The position numbers and the translations under genes were made by a program. Of a DNA stretch of 58,479 nucleotides, positions 28,358 through 37,479 are shown in pieces. Each line of letters opens with the position of its first letter. Position 1 is the stretch's first letter. Source of the DNA: Idiomarina sp. MD25a (GTDB lineage: Bacteria; Pseudomonadota; Gammaproteobacteria; Enterobacterales; Alteromonadaceae). The stretch is from assembly GCF_001870515.1 (NCBI RefSeq), contig NZ_MDGT01000007.1:1-58479 (forward strand), given 5' to 3'. The notes under the pieces were generated by a model, which saw only the letters and a program-made list of their open reading frames with translations, searched no databases and was not told where the DNA came from.

Positions 28358-29494
28358 TTAAACCTTACGCAGGAGTGGCGATACTGCCAATATAGCAGTT
28401 AGCACATCCTCGCCTAAACGTTGACAACGAGTTGAAGACCAGCCGAAATCCTCATCAGGCAAATCAGCATTGTCTTTGAATGGCATTTCTAATGTATACG
28501 ATAGACATTTAAAACGCTCGCCGACAGCTGAGCAAGCAACGGTCATATTGGCTTTGCCAGGCTCATCTTTTTCGTAACCGAACTCATCTTGAAACTCAGG
28601 CGTTGCTGCGAGCAAGGCATTTTTAAACGTTTCTTCCAGATGCTTATGGCGCTCATCATACGAAGGAATACCTTCACAGCCAGCAACAAAATTATAAGGC
28701 AGTGCTTCATCACCGTGCACATCTAAAAACATATCAACGCCGGTTTCTTGCATGCGCTTGAGCACATAAAAAACTTCTGGGCTTTTCTCTAGCGAAGGTT
28801 CAGCCCACTCACGATTTAGGTTAGTACCTACCGCGTTAGTACGCAAATGGCCGCGAACACTACCGTCTGGGTTCATATTAGGCACGACATAGAACACATT
28901 CTCATCGAGCAACTTACGCGCAACGCCATCTTCGTCGTCAAGCAAACGGCCCAATAGACCTTCCATCAACCACTCAGCCATCGACTCACCTGGATGCTGA
29001 CGTGCGGTGACCCATATGGTGTTTTTCTCTTCGCTCGGCTCGCCGATAATCAAGAGATTTAGCTCGCGGCCGTCGATGGTCTCGCCGAGTAATTCGTGAT
29101 AGCAATCAACCGACTGTTGCGCTTGCTGGATGAGATCTAAGTGACGCTCATATGAATAAGGCACGAAATAAGCATAATAAACTGACTCTTGCTCTGGCGT
29201 ATGCCGAATCGTCAGCTTCTCACCATCATATTCTGTAGGTACTCGAAACCAGGTATCGCGATCGTAAGACGCCAATGCTTGGTAATCCTTCCAGCCATCG
29301 GGATAAGCTGATTTACCTGCATTCTCAATGATCATCACATGTTCCTCGCCTACTTCGGCAAACAACTTGTAATGAAACCACTGATAAAAATCGGACTGAT
29401 GATCTTTACGGATTGTCAGACGGATGTTGTCACTTGAATTTGCTTCGATAACGTCAATGTTGCCGCTATCAAACGCCGTATTTATACGTATCAT
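28358..29494 (-). CDS. M14 zinc carboxypeptidase, cytosolic type
   Basis: A 378-residue metallocarboxypeptidase with no signal peptide. An N-terminal beta-sandwich domain (about 1-120) precedes the M14 catalytic domain. Zinc ligands are His167 and Glu170 in RQHPGES and a third His in FLDVHGDE. NMNPDG, NREW and the likely general base Glu in YTLEMPF are also present. This architecture is that of the bacterial cytosolic-carboxypeptidase-like (AGBL-related) group. The substrate is unknown; peptide trimming or removal of C-terminal residues is likely. It lies between the symporter and GAPDH. Confidence 0.88.
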   Translation of the reverse strand: MIRINTAFDSGNIDVIEANSSDNIRLTIRKDHQSDFYQWFHYKLFAEVGEEHVMIIENAGKSAYPDGWKDYQALASYDRDTWFRVPTEYDGEKLTIRHTPEQESVYYAYFVPYSYERHLDLIQQAQQSVDCYHELLGETIDGRELNLLIIGEPSEEKNTIWVTARQHPGESMAEWLMEGLLGRLLDDEDGVARKLLDENVFYVVPNMNPDGSVRGHLRTNAVGTNLNREWAEPSLEKSPEVFYVLKRMQETGVDMFLDVHGDEALPYNFVAGCEGIPSYDERHKHLEETFKNALLAATPEFQDEFGYEKDEPGKANMTVACSAVGERFKCLSYTLEMPFKDNADLPDEDFGWSSTRCQRLGEDVLTAILAVSPLLRKV

Positions 29495-29539
29495 GCGTTT
29501 CCTTTATAATTTTTAAGAACGAATGCTTAGCAGTATACG

Positions 29540-29567
29540 AAAAAAGCGCCACCACGGGCGCTTTTTT
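29540..29567 (-). terminator. terminator after GAPDH
   Basis: AAAAAAGCGCC (29540-29550) pairs with GGCGCTTTTTT (29557-29567) around a 6-nt loop. The stem lies 14 bp past the GAPDH stop. It is symmetrical and could work both ways, but only GAPDH reads into it. Confidence 0.85.
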
Positions 29568-29581
29568 CTATTTTTATGTGT

Positions 29582-31027
29582 TTAGCGAGGCAAGTTAGGT
29601 ACTTTAAGACCTGCCATATGCTCGGCAACACGTACAACCTGACAGCTGTAGCCAAATTCGTTGTCATACCACACGTACAAAACAGCGCGGTCATCTTCAA
29701 CAATAGTCGCTTGCGAATCAACGATACCTGCATAACGGCTACCGACCAAGTCGCTTGATACAATTTCCGTTGAAGCCGTGTAGTCAATTTGGCTTTCCAG
29801 AGATGAGTGCAACGCAGTTTTACGTAGATACTCATTAAGTGTTTCACGATCAGTGGCTTTGCCAAGATTCAGGTTCATAATCGCCATTGAAACGTTAGGC
29901 GTAGGCACACGAATCGCGTTACCGGTTAACTTACCTTTAAGTTCAGGTAATGCTTTTGCAACTGCTTTGGCGGCGCCGGTTGAAGTGATAACCATGTTTA
30001 ATGGTGCAGAACGACCACGACGTTCAGCTTTGTGATAGTTATCAATCAAGTTTTGGTCGTTAGTATACGAGTGAACAGTCTCTACGTGACCATTGTGAAT
30101 ACCGTACTCGTCGTTAACTGCTTTGAGTACAGGGGTAATCGCATTGGTGGTACAGCTCGCCGCCGAAAGAATGCGGTCATCTTCCAAAATATCGCTATCG
30201 TTCACACCAAATACGATATTCTTGATGTCACCTTTGGCAGGCGCAGTGAGTAGTACTTTTGCAACGCCTTTCGATTTCAGGTGCAAGCCCAAACCGGCTT
30301 CATCTTTCCAGATACCGGTATTATCGATAACAATCGCGTTGTCGATACCATACTGAGTATAGTCAACCTGGTCGGGACCATCTGAGTAAATCACTTTGAT
30401 AGAGGTACCGTTAGCCTTGATGCTGTTGGTTTCTTTATCAATCGTGATCGAGCCATTGAACTGACCATGAATCGAGTCACGACGAAGCAAGCTCGCACGC
30501 TTCTCTAGATCGCCTTCGCGTCCACCACGAACAACAATCGCTCGTAAGCGCATTTTGTTGTTTGCACCGTTTTTTTCAATTAACAACCGTGCCAGTAAAC
30601 GACCGATGCGTCCAAAGCCATATAGCACAACATCACGCGGTTCGATGCTGTCATCAACGTCAACTACGTCAGCTAGCTCACGACGTAGATAATCTTCAAT
30701 AGACAAACCGTCTGCTTTACCACCGTGGTGATAACCATACGCGAGTTTGCCTAAATCAACGCGTGCTGGAGCCATCTGCATTTTCGCCATGGCTTCTAAG
30801 AACGGGAAGCTCTCGCGTAAACGCACTTTTTGACCTTCATAACGACGGATCAAACGATGCGCTTTAATGATGTTAATTGTCGAGACGTTTAATAGTGAAC
30901 GACCATAAACTAGAATCTCCACACCAAAATTACGGTATAGTTTACCGATTAATGGTTGCATGAGTTCTGCGTACTCTTGGCGCTCCTGCCAACTTGAGAG
31001 TGTCGGGTCCTGCTGGTTAGCATTCAT
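29582..31027 (-). CDS. gap: glyceraldehyde-3-phosphate dehydrogenase, long form
   Basis: A 481-residue GAPDH. The NAD(P)-binding site GFGRIGR is at 137-143, the catalytic Cys292 in SCTTN, and NEFGYSCQVVR lies near the C-terminus. The classic enzyme has about 330 residues. Here a 130-residue N-terminal extension (YRNFGVEILVYGRSLLNVST, then a charged helical region) precedes it, a form known from Vibrio, Shewanella and relatives. Some members of this group are thought to act in gluconeogenesis; I cannot decide the direction here. Divergent from the DUF2989 lipoprotein gene. Confidence 0.93.
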   Translation of the reverse strand: MNANQQDPTLSSWQERQEYAELMQPLIGKLYRNFGVEILVYGRSLLNVSTINIIKAHRLIRRYEGQKVRLRESFPFLEAMAKMQMAPARVDLGKLAYGYHHGGKADGLSIEDYLRRELADVVDVDDSIEPRDVVLYGFGRIGRLLARLLIEKNGANNKMRLRAIVVRGGREGDLEKRASLLRRDSIHGQFNGSITIDKETNSIKANGTSIKVIYSDGPDQVDYTQYGIDNAIVIDNTGIWKDEAGLGLHLKSKGVAKVLLTAPAKGDIKNIVFGVNDSDILEDDRILSAASCTTNAITPVLKAVNDEYGIHNGHVETVHSYTNDQNLIDNYHKAERRGRSAPLNMVITSTGAAKAVAKALPELKGKLTGNAIRVPTPNVSMAIMNLNLGKATDRETLNEYLRKTALHSSLESQIDYTASTEIVSSDLVGSRYAGIVDSQATIVEDDRAVLYVWYDNEFGYSCQVVRVAEHMAGLKVPNLPR

Positions 31028-31152
31028 TAGCTAAGTCCTCATGGTATGATATGCTCAAAAATCTCGATGCGTATTGTACTGAAAAGCGCACTCATAAGCC
31101 AACCTATGCTGGCGAAGTTGTTAGTTAATCGTTGAAATGGCGGAAAATATCA

Positions 31153-31986
31153 ATGACATATGCACGTAGTATCGGATTAAGCGCAGCCATCGCTGCCATT
31201 GTTGTCACGCTTTCAGGCTGTGAAGAACGACCGATTACTGTGCGAGAGGCGTGTGAAGGCTACCCCGATATCTGTTCTGACTTGAACCAAGATAATTGGT
31301 GTAATGCGGAGCGGAGACAGCTGATTTTAACGCGCTATGCTAATAAAACAGATGAGACACCTACCCATCAATATTATTTACTAAAAGACTTACAGTCATA
31401 CTCTCAATGTATCGAGTTAGCTTCATCAATTGAGCATAGAAAGCTCAAAGCCAAGCAATCTCACCGCATCGAGGCGTACATCAAGAGCTTGAGCAACATC
31501 GAGAAACTCGCTCAGCAGACCAAGAGCAGCGACCACCCGCTTTTGATGTACTGGCACTGGGCCAATCGAGGTAATAATGATGCCCTTGACCGTTTACTCG
31601 CGCTCGAGGGGCAACCCATCATGCAAACATCGGAATTACAATTTGCATTGGCGACTTACTACGCCAAAGAAGATAGTCATACAATGCTCGAATATTTATA
31701 TCGAGCATTGCGACTGTATAAGCCGCAACAACGCTTTAACGTTGAGATCCCCGAATCACTAGTGACCTATTATTTAAACAATCAACGCATTGATGAAGCT
31801 TATATTTGGGCGCTTGTCGCAATCCAATTTAACTCGGAAGTGCTGCAGGCCGATCAACTAGGCACTATTTTCACGCAATCGGACGAGCGCAAAGAAACGC
31901 TCGCCGACTCGGCAGAAGACATTATTGACCTAATTGAAGAGGGTCGATTTAATCTTTACCCTGATTGGTCAGCGCCAACGAGTTAA
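31153..31986 (+). CDS. DUF2989 lipoprotein
   Basis: A 277-residue lipoprotein of the DUF2989 family. The signal peptide ends in the lipobox LSGC (Cys about residue 23). The start of the mature part, REACEGYPDICSDLN, with regularly spaced Cys, is characteristic. The rest is helical with TPR-like character (ALATYYAKEDSHTMLEYLYRAL, DEAYIWALVAI). I chose the ATG at 31153, which has GGAAA upstream; an in-frame TTG seven codons earlier is less likely. The last 38 bp overlap the convergent msrB. Function unknown. Confidence 0.85.
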   Translation: MTYARSIGLSAAIAAIVVTLSGCEERPITVREACEGYPDICSDLNQDNWCNAERRQLILTRYANKTDETPTHQYYLLKDLQSYSQCIELASSIEHRKLKAKQSHRIEAYIKSLSNIEKLAQQTKSSDHPLLMYWHWANRGNNDALDRLLALEGQPIMQTSELQFALATYYAKEDSHTMLEYLYRALRLYKPQQRFNVEIPESLVTYYLNNQRIDEAYIWALVAIQFNSEVLQADQLGTIFTQSDERKETLADSAEDIIDLIEEGRFNLYPDWSAPTS

Positions 31987-32362
31987 CGCAATAGCGTTGC
32001 CCCGTTGCTGTGGGGCCATCGTTAAAAACATGACCTAAATGGCCTTTGCATCGACTACATACAATCTCAACGCGTTGCATGCCATGGCTTGTGTCCTCTC
32101 GATATTCGATGGCGCCATCAATCGCGTCATCAAAGCTGGGCCAACCACAATGACCTTCAAACTGCTGTTGGCCTGTAAACAATAATTGTCCGCAGCCAGC
32201 GCAGTGATACTCGCCGTTTTCATTCACCTGAATAAAGTCGCCACTAAATGGTGCTTCGGTACCCTGCTGACGCAGAATCTGATATTGCTCAGGAGTTAGT
32301 CGCGCACGCCATTGTTCATCACTCAGGTCGTTCCAATTAGTGTCGTTTTGCTGATTACTCAT
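31949..32362 (-). CDS. msrB: peptide-methionine (R)-S-oxide reductase MsrB
   Basis: A 137-residue zinc-containing MsrB that repairs methionine-R-sulfoxide in proteins. The zinc site is CAGC and CSRC, and the catalytic Cys is in RYCVNSLAL. Substrate motifs GWPSF and GHLGHVFNDGP are present. I use the ATG at 32362, behind AGGTGA; a GTG one codon upstream is possible. Its 3' end overlaps the convergent lipoprotein gene by 38 bp, so there is no intergenic terminator. Confidence 0.96.
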   Translation of the reverse strand: MSNQQNDTNWNDLSDEQWRARLTPEQYQILRQQGTEAPFSGDFIQVNENGEYHCAGCGQLLFTGQQQFEGHCGWPSFDDAIDGAIEYREDTSHGMQRVEIVCSRCKGHLGHVFNDGPTATGQRYCVNSLALTNQGKD

Positions 32363-32453
32363 CACTCACCTATGTCTCTGTTCTGTCTTACTTTGTTAAC
32401 AAACACTGTGTTAGACTTAAGATTCAATCATTTTCAGCTGCTCGGAGTTTTAC

Positions 32454-33884
32454 ATGTTGCGTCGTACAAAGATCGTTACCACCCTAGGTCCTGCTACTGA
32501 TGACCCCAGTGTTCTTAAGTCACTTATACAAGCAGGTGCTAATGTAGTACGTCTAAACTTCTCTCATGGTTCGGCGGACGATCACATCAAACGCGCTGAA
32601 ATGGTTCGTAAGCTATCCGCTGAATTAAAAGCACACGTTGCCATCTTAGGTGATTTACAAGGACCAAAGATACGGGTAGCACGCTTCAAAAACGACAAAG
32701 TCACACTTTCTCAGGGTGAGAAGTTCACACTCGATGCTGAGTACGACAGCCAATCAGGAAACGAGCAAATCGTCGGACTTGATTATAAAGCACTTCCACA
32801 AGATGTAGCCCCCGGTGACATTTTGTTGTTGGACGACGGCCGTATTCGTTTAGAGGTAACTGATATCGACGGTACTGCAGTGCATACCGTTGTCGTTGTA
32901 GGTGGCCAATTATCCAATAATAAAGGTATTAACCGACTCGGTGGTGGGCTTTCAGCTAAGGCACTCACTGAAAAAGATTTAGAAGATATTAAGACGGCTG
33001 CAAAAATTGGCGTTGACTACTTAGCAGTGTCGTTTCCTCGCAGCGGTGATGACATTAACGAGGCACGCCAGTTATTGCGTGCAGCGGGTGGCGATGGTGT
33101 CTTGTGTGCCAAAATCGAACGTGCTGAGGCCGTTGCTTCAGAACACGCGTTAGACGATATTGTTCGCGCTTCGGATGCAGTCATGGTTGCGCGGGGGGAT
33201 TTAGGTGTTGAAATCGGTGATGCCCAACTTGTGGGTAAACAGAAACTCATCATCAGTCGTGCACGTCAATTAAACAAAGTAGTGATTACCGCGACACAAA
33301 TGATGGAGTCGATGATCGAAAACCCGATGCCAACCCGTGCCGAAGTTATGGACGTTGCCAATGCCGTGCTTGATGGCACCGATGCGGTTATGCTTTCAGC
33401 TGAGACTGCGGCCGGTAAACACCCCGTCGAAACAGTCAAAGCGATGGCAGAAATTTGTTTGGGTGCAGAGACACACCCGAGTGCTCAGTTAAAGCATCAC
33501 GATTTAGAAGAACATTTTTCGAGTATTTCAGAAGCAGCAGCGATGTCGGCGATGTATGCTGCAACTCACTTGACCGGTGTGAAAGCCATTATTGCACTGA
33601 CCGAATCGGGCTTCACTGCTAAGTTAATGTCGCGCATTACCTCGCACTTACCCATTTTTTCCATGTCACGTCACTCAGGTAGCCGTCACAAGTGCGCACT
33701 ATATAGAGGCGTATATCCTATTCAGTTTGACTCAACTCAATCAGAAAACCCAATTTTAGATGCTATTGGTGTCATCAAAGGTTTAGGTCATGTGACAAAA
33801 GGCGACTTAGTGGTATTAACCCATGGCGACGTAATGGAAACCGTAGGCTCAAGTAATACCTGCAAAGTTATTGAGGTTCAATAA
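32454..33884 (+). CDS. pykA: pyruvate kinase (PykA type)
   Basis: A 476-residue pyruvate kinase, converting phosphoenolpyruvate and ADP to pyruvate and ATP. It is closer to E. coli PykA (480) than Pyk[67 protein letters not shown] and [21 protein letters not shown]. The catalytic Lys region (KIERAEAV) and ADP/Mg sites are intact. Preceded by CGGAGTTTTAC before the ATG. Monocistronic, with a long hairpin overlapping its convergent neighbour. Confidence 0.97.
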   Translation: MLRRTKIVTTLGPATDDPSVLKSLIQAGANVVRLNFSHGSADDHIKRAEMVRKLSAELKAHVAILGDLQGPKIRVARFKNDKVTLSQGEKFTLDAEYDSQSGNEQIVGLDYKALPQDVAPGDILLLDDGRIRLEVTDIDGTAVHTVVVVGGQLSNNKGINRLGGGLSAKALTEKDLEDIKTAAKIGVDYLAVSFPRSGDDINEARQLLRAAGGDGVLCAKIERAEAVASEHALDDIVRASDAVMVARGDLGVEIGDAQLVGKQKLIISRARQLNKVVITATQMMESMIENPMPTRAEVMDVANAVLDGTDAVMLSAETAAGKHPVETVKAMAEICLGAETHPSAQLKHHDLEEHFSSISEAAAMSAMYAATHLTGVKAIIALTESGFTAKLMSRITSHLPIFSMSRHSGSRHKCALYRGVYPIQFDSTQSENPILDAIGVIKGLGHVTKGDLVVLTHGDVMETVGSSNTCKVIEVQ

Positions 33885-33892
33885 TAAGCTCG

Positions 33893-33930
33893 TGAGGCAC
33901 ACGCTTGGTTAAGCGCCAAAGTGTGCCTCA
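33893..33930. terminator. long hairpin between pykA and the DUF6279 gene
   Basis: TGAGGCACAC (33893-33902) pairs with GTGTGCCTCA (33921-33930), with GCTT/AAGC pairing inside the 18-nt loop. One arm is inside the 3' coding end of the convergent lipoprotein gene. There is no clear U-tract, so termination is uncertain. Confidence 0.35.
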
Positions 33931-34757
33931 ATATCTCGACACGTCTCAATGTATTCGTCCAGTTGTTCAATTAACCTATCGCGCTGATCTTGGTTCAGAG
34001 TCCCGCTTAATTTGGCGAGGTATTGATGACGAATAGCCGCTTTCGCTCGACGGTTTTCGCGCTGCTCGTCGGACAACATTTGTTCTGGATCGGTGATTAA
34101 TGACTGGATTCTTTGCGCTTTGATAGGCGACTGTAATAACGCCTTCTCGAAAGCGTCAAGCCAGCGTTTACGGTAGGCTAGCCAGTCATAATCGTTTGGT
34201 ACCGCTTCGGATTCAGCCACCCATGCTTTAATCAATTGCCGTTGTTCGTCAGTCAAAGTGCCTAAGCGCTCCTCAACGGACTCCTGCCGACGTTTAACAC
34301 GGTCATAAGAGGCAAATAGGTCATCGCCCTCCTCAGCCTCCTCTTCGCGCTGCTCATCAATTTTTGATTGCATTGAGACTATTAGTTGCTGCTTCTGTGC
34401 ATCCGACAACGTGTTGAGGAAATTTGTACGGGTGGCAATTTGGTCTTTTATTTGCTGCCAAAAATACCAGGCGTCCATCTCGATTTGCTCAAGCAAGTCA
34501 CGGTCTACAGTGTCTTCGGCAAGTGCCTGACGTAAACTTTGAAGGCGGACGCGGTATTGGGGAATTTGTTTCGTAGCATGCCATTGATGGAGCTCATCAA
34601 TGATTTCAGATGCACGTTCCTGCTGGTCATCTGTTAGCTCGACATAATCATCGAGTTGCCACTCTATAAAGGTGTCGAGATACCGATAACCAAACTGAGC
34701 CGTACATCCGACTAATAAGATTGATAGAACAAGTACTGCCGCATAGATTCGACGCAT
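33909..34757 (-). CDS. DUF6279 lipoprotein
   Basis: A 282-residue lipoprotein with signal peptide and lipobox LVGC (Cys18). The mature part is helical and highly charged (ELTDDQQERASEII, REEEAEEGDDLF, ENRRAKAAIRHQYL) and matches the DUF6279 family of unknown function; FGYRYLDTFIEWQLDDYV after the Cys is typical. It overlaps the response-regulator gene by one base (TAATG), so it is the last gene of the PilZ-kinase-regulator operon. A signalling link is suggested only by this position. Confidence 0.85.
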   Translation of the reverse strand: MRRIYAAVLVLSILLVGCTAQFGYRYLDTFIEWQLDDYVELTDDQQERASEIIDELHQWHATKQIPQYRVRLQSLRQALAEDTVDRDLLEQIEMDAWYFWQQIKDQIATRTNFLNTLSDAQKQQLIVSMQSKIDEQREEEAEEGDDLFASYDRVKRRQESVEERLGTLTDEQRQLIKAWVAESEAVPNDYDWLAYRKRWLDAFEKALLQSPIKAQRIQSLITDPEQMLSDEQRENRRAKAAIRHQYLAKLSGTLNQDQRDRLIEQLDEYIETCRDIEAHFGA

Positions 34758-35581
34758 TAATTTAATATCAGTTGTTTGATCCTATCTTTGTAACTACGAC
34801 TGACTTTTAATTTTTGACCATTCTTGAGTGAAATATGGTATTCGCCGTTTTGACGTGTGCATAATTTCTCAACTTGGTTGACGTTCACAATCGCAGAACG
34901 GTGGATACGCTGAAATAAATTAGGGTTAAGCTCTTTCTCAAGCTCCTTCATTGTTCGACGCAAAATAAACGTCTCACCGCTGGCATGAATACACATATAA
35001 TCCCCTGCCGCATCGACCCATTCAATCGCATTGATGGGGACCCGCGTGATTTCACCACTGTCTTTTATAGCAATATGTTCCGGATACCGACTCATCGGGA
35101 CATCATCGCCACTGGCGAGCCGTTCGAGGATTACATCGCAATCTTCGCCAGTAACCTCAGCAACTAGATTCACTAACTTTTGCTGTGTTGCATCAAACTC
35201 ATTAGGCTCAAGCTCCTGCTTGACCCGCTCAATTGTTTCGGTCAGGCGATCTTCGTCAACAGGTTTTAACAAGTAATCCAATGCGCGGACCTCAAAAGCG
35301 CGAATAGCGTATTGATCGAACGCTGTCACAAACACAATCGCAGGTAACACCTGCATGCTCTGTTGAAGTGACTTGAGCACCTCAAATCCGTTCAAGCCTG
35401 GCATCTGAATATCTAAAAATACAATATCAGGCTTCAACGCACTAATTTCTGCAATGGCTTCACGACTATTGCCTTGATGACCGATCAACTTAATCTCGTC
35501 GAATGACTCCAATCGGATGGCTAGTCCTTTACGTGCTAACGATTCATCGTCCACGATGTAAGCAGTAAAACTACGACTCAT
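34757..35581 (-). CDS. LytTR response regulator
   Basis: A 274-residue regulator. The N-terminal receiver has the acidic pocket Asp11-Asp12, phospho-acceptor Asp57 in VFLDIQMPGLNG and Lys in DYLLKPVDEDR. The C-terminal LytTR DNA-binding domain (about 170-274) contains VDAAGDYMCIH, FQRIHRSAIVNVNQVE and LKNGQKLKVSRSYKDRI. It overlaps the kinase gene by 4 bp. Such AlgR/BtsR-like pairs regulate few genes, often neighbouring ones; the target here is unknown. Confidence 0.93.
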   Translation of the reverse strand: MSRSFTAYIVDDESLARKGLAIRLESFDEIKLIGHQGNSREAIAEISALKPDIVFLDIQMPGLNGFEVLKSLQQSMQVLPAIVFVTAFDQYAIRAFEVRALDYLLKPVDEDRLTETIERVKQELEPNEFDATQQKLVNLVAEVTGEDCDVILERLASGDDVPMSRYPEHIAIKDSGEITRVPINAIEWVDAAGDYMCIHASGETFILRRTMKELEKELNPNLFQRIHRSAIVNVNQVEKLCTRQNGEYHISLKNGQKLKVSRSYKDRIKQLILN

Positions 35582-36663
35582 ACACTCTCCAATGTTTCAT
35601 AAGGCAATACAATCTCAACGCATAAGCCTTGCGGTTTATTTTTCGTCATGCGGAAGCTGAAATCATTACCATACAAAGCTGATAATCGCTCACGCGTATT
35701 CTTTAAACCCACACCTGCATTGCGCATTAATAATTCCGGCTGTTCAGGCGCATTAGGCCCATTATCGCATAAACGTACTTTTAACTCGCCGCGTTCAATA
35801 TAAGCCGTTAACGATAATACGCCCTGATCCTCAGTTTTAGCAATCGCATACTTAATCGCATTCTCGATTAACGGCTGGAACAGCAAACTTGGTACCAACG
35901 CCTTTTTAGCTTCATCGCTGACATCAATAATAATCTCTAGCCGTTCATCAAAGCGGACTTTTTCGATGTCGAGATACAACATCAGCGCCTCGACTTCCTT
36001 CTTTAACGTGATTTTTTTAATCGGATCGTTATCTAAGGAAAAGCGCAGGAAGTGGCTTAATCGATTAACCATCTTATTCGCGATTTCAGTATCTTTGACC
36101 AAGATCAGCGTTGAGATCGCATTGAGGCTGTTGAATAAAAAATGAGGATTGAGTTGATAGCGCAGCATTTTAAGTTGCGCCTGGTGCGCCATTGAAGACG
36201 CCATCAGTGCTTTTTGTTTTTCGCTTTGTAGCATGCGGTAATACTTGATGCCAAAGTACAAACCGCTCCAACTCAACACGATATAAAATTTAGCGATGTT
36301 ATTTTTGAAGTAAGCAAGTTTGCTATCTGGTGTAAATCCGAATTTGTAGATTTCCCAGTAGGTCGCGTTATCTATTACTGCCCACAGACACGCAATTGTG
36401 TAACTCGCTAAAATGACCACGAACATTAACAGTAATGGATGCCACTCCCATACCCGTTGGTAAAAATAGCGCAGCGGCAGCGTCATGAAAAAGCCAGTGT
36501 ACGCCCCTAAAATCAAGACAACACCATAAATATCGCGCATCTCGTGCATCAATGAGCCGATATAGTTCACCAGCGCATAGCCTGCCCAACCGCCTAATTG
36601 CAGTAACCAAAACCAGCGATCAGAGCTCGGAAACCAAGATTTACTTAGAATTGCTTTTACCAA
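35578..36663 (-). CDS. LytS/AlgZ-type sensor histidine kinase
   Basis: A 361-residue membrane kinase. About four or five hydrophobic segments occupy residues 15-150 and are followed by a short helical linker. The His_kinase domain has the phospho-acceptor motif QLNPHFLFNSLNAIS (His about 171), and the ATPase part has FQPLIENAIKYAI and GVGLKNTRERL. There is no periplasmic sensor domain, so it probably senses in or near the membrane. The start appears to be a TTG at 36663 behind AAAGG. Its partner is the adjacent LytTR regulator. Confidence 0.9.
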   Translation of the reverse strand: MVKAILSKSWFPSSDRWFWLLQLGGWAGYALVNYIGSLMHEMRDIYGVVLILGAYTGFFMTLPLRYFYQRVWEWHPLLLMFVVILASYTIACLWAVIDNATYWEIYKFGFTPDSKLAYFKNNIAKFYIVLSWSGLYFGIKYYRMLQSEKQKALMASSMAHQAQLKMLRYQLNPHFLFNSLNAISTLILVKDTEIANKMVNRLSHFLRFSLDNDPIKKITLKKEVEALMLYLDIEKVRFDERLEIIIDVSDEAKKALVPSLLFQPLIENAIKYAIAKTEDQGVLSLTAYIERGELKVRLCDNGPNAPEQPELLMRNAGVGLKNTRERLSALYGNDFSFRMTKNKPQGLCVEIVLPYETLESV

Positions 36664-36696
36664 CGTATTAAACCTTTTACCTGTGCAAGCGCAAGC

Positions 36697-37407
36697 TCAT
36701 GATTGCGAGCGCGATAAGGCGTCAATATCAACGAGACTGCCCGCAAACAGGCCATTGATGGCTTCTTTTTGTTGGCTATTAAACTGCACACCCAGAGTGA
36801 CTTCATCATCAGATGCTTTCACTTGCCTAACAATACTGCCCAATTTGACGGTGTTTCCTGACTTCTGCTTGACGATAATGTTGACCCGATCGCCCGATTT
36901 CCACTCGATACCCTTCTCTTTGTCTTGCTCGTCTTCAGTATCTTGCTCATCAAGTAAGCAGCGTAACTTACAACCGGTTTCCGATACATCTAAGATAATT
37001 GCTTCCACTGAAGCATCGACTTTATTATCTTCTGATAGGCGTTCAACCGTACAAGGCAAATAGGCATCAAAACGACGTCCTTGCCTTATCACACGACTCT
37101 CAACTTGTTTGGGCCAATCTAAAAACAGCATTTTAGTTGGATGCGCGACGACAAAATCAATGTCACTTCTGAATGCGCAAATTTCACCATTTTCGTTTTC
37201 TAACACAAAGCGCACGATAATCGGCACACCCTCATAGAGATGTTCCCTTAATTCACCGTAGCGCCGAGAATCAGGCATATTGACGATAAACCAACGACCC
37301 ATGACAGCCCCTATAAAGTCTGTCTGGAAACGCGCTGGTACATTGAGGCCGGAAATTTGTATTTCTACTTTTTGCCCCACCGTCAGCTGCTTGATTTTTG
37401 CTGTCAT
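36697..37407 (-). CDS. PilZ-domain protein (YcgR-like)
   Basis: A 236-residue cytoplasmic protein. The N-terminal YcgR-like beta domain (about 1-110) is followed by a PilZ domain with the c-di-GMP motifs RQGRR (about 124-128) and DVSETGC. It probably binds c-di-GMP and acts on motility or surface behaviour. The ATG at 37407 follows AGGGG. It lies 33 bp upstream of the kinase gene in the same direction, linking second-messenger and two-component genes. Confidence 0.88.
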   Translation of the reverse strand: MTAKIKQLTVGQKVEIQISGLNVPARFQTDFIGAVMGRWFIVNMPDSRRYGELREHLYEGVPIIVRFVLENENGEICAFRSDIDFVVAHPTKMLFLDWPKQVESRVIRQGRRFDAYLPCTVERLSEDNKVDASVEAIILDVSETGCKLRCLLDEQDTEDEQDKEKGIEWKSGDRVNIIVKQKSGNTVKLGSIVRQVKASDDEVTLGVQFNSQQKEAINGLFAGSLVDIDALSRSQS

Positions 37408-37479
37408 GCAATCCCCTATCAATAAAACCGAGTATGTTAATATAATCGCCAGAAGTCATTGACTGTCAAGCAAAGGAGT

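Noticed and set aside
36683-37063. 126-codon plus-strand frame opposite the PilZ gene
   Set aside because: It lies antisense to a gene with matching c-di-GMP motifs; Ser/Cys-rich low-complexity translation.
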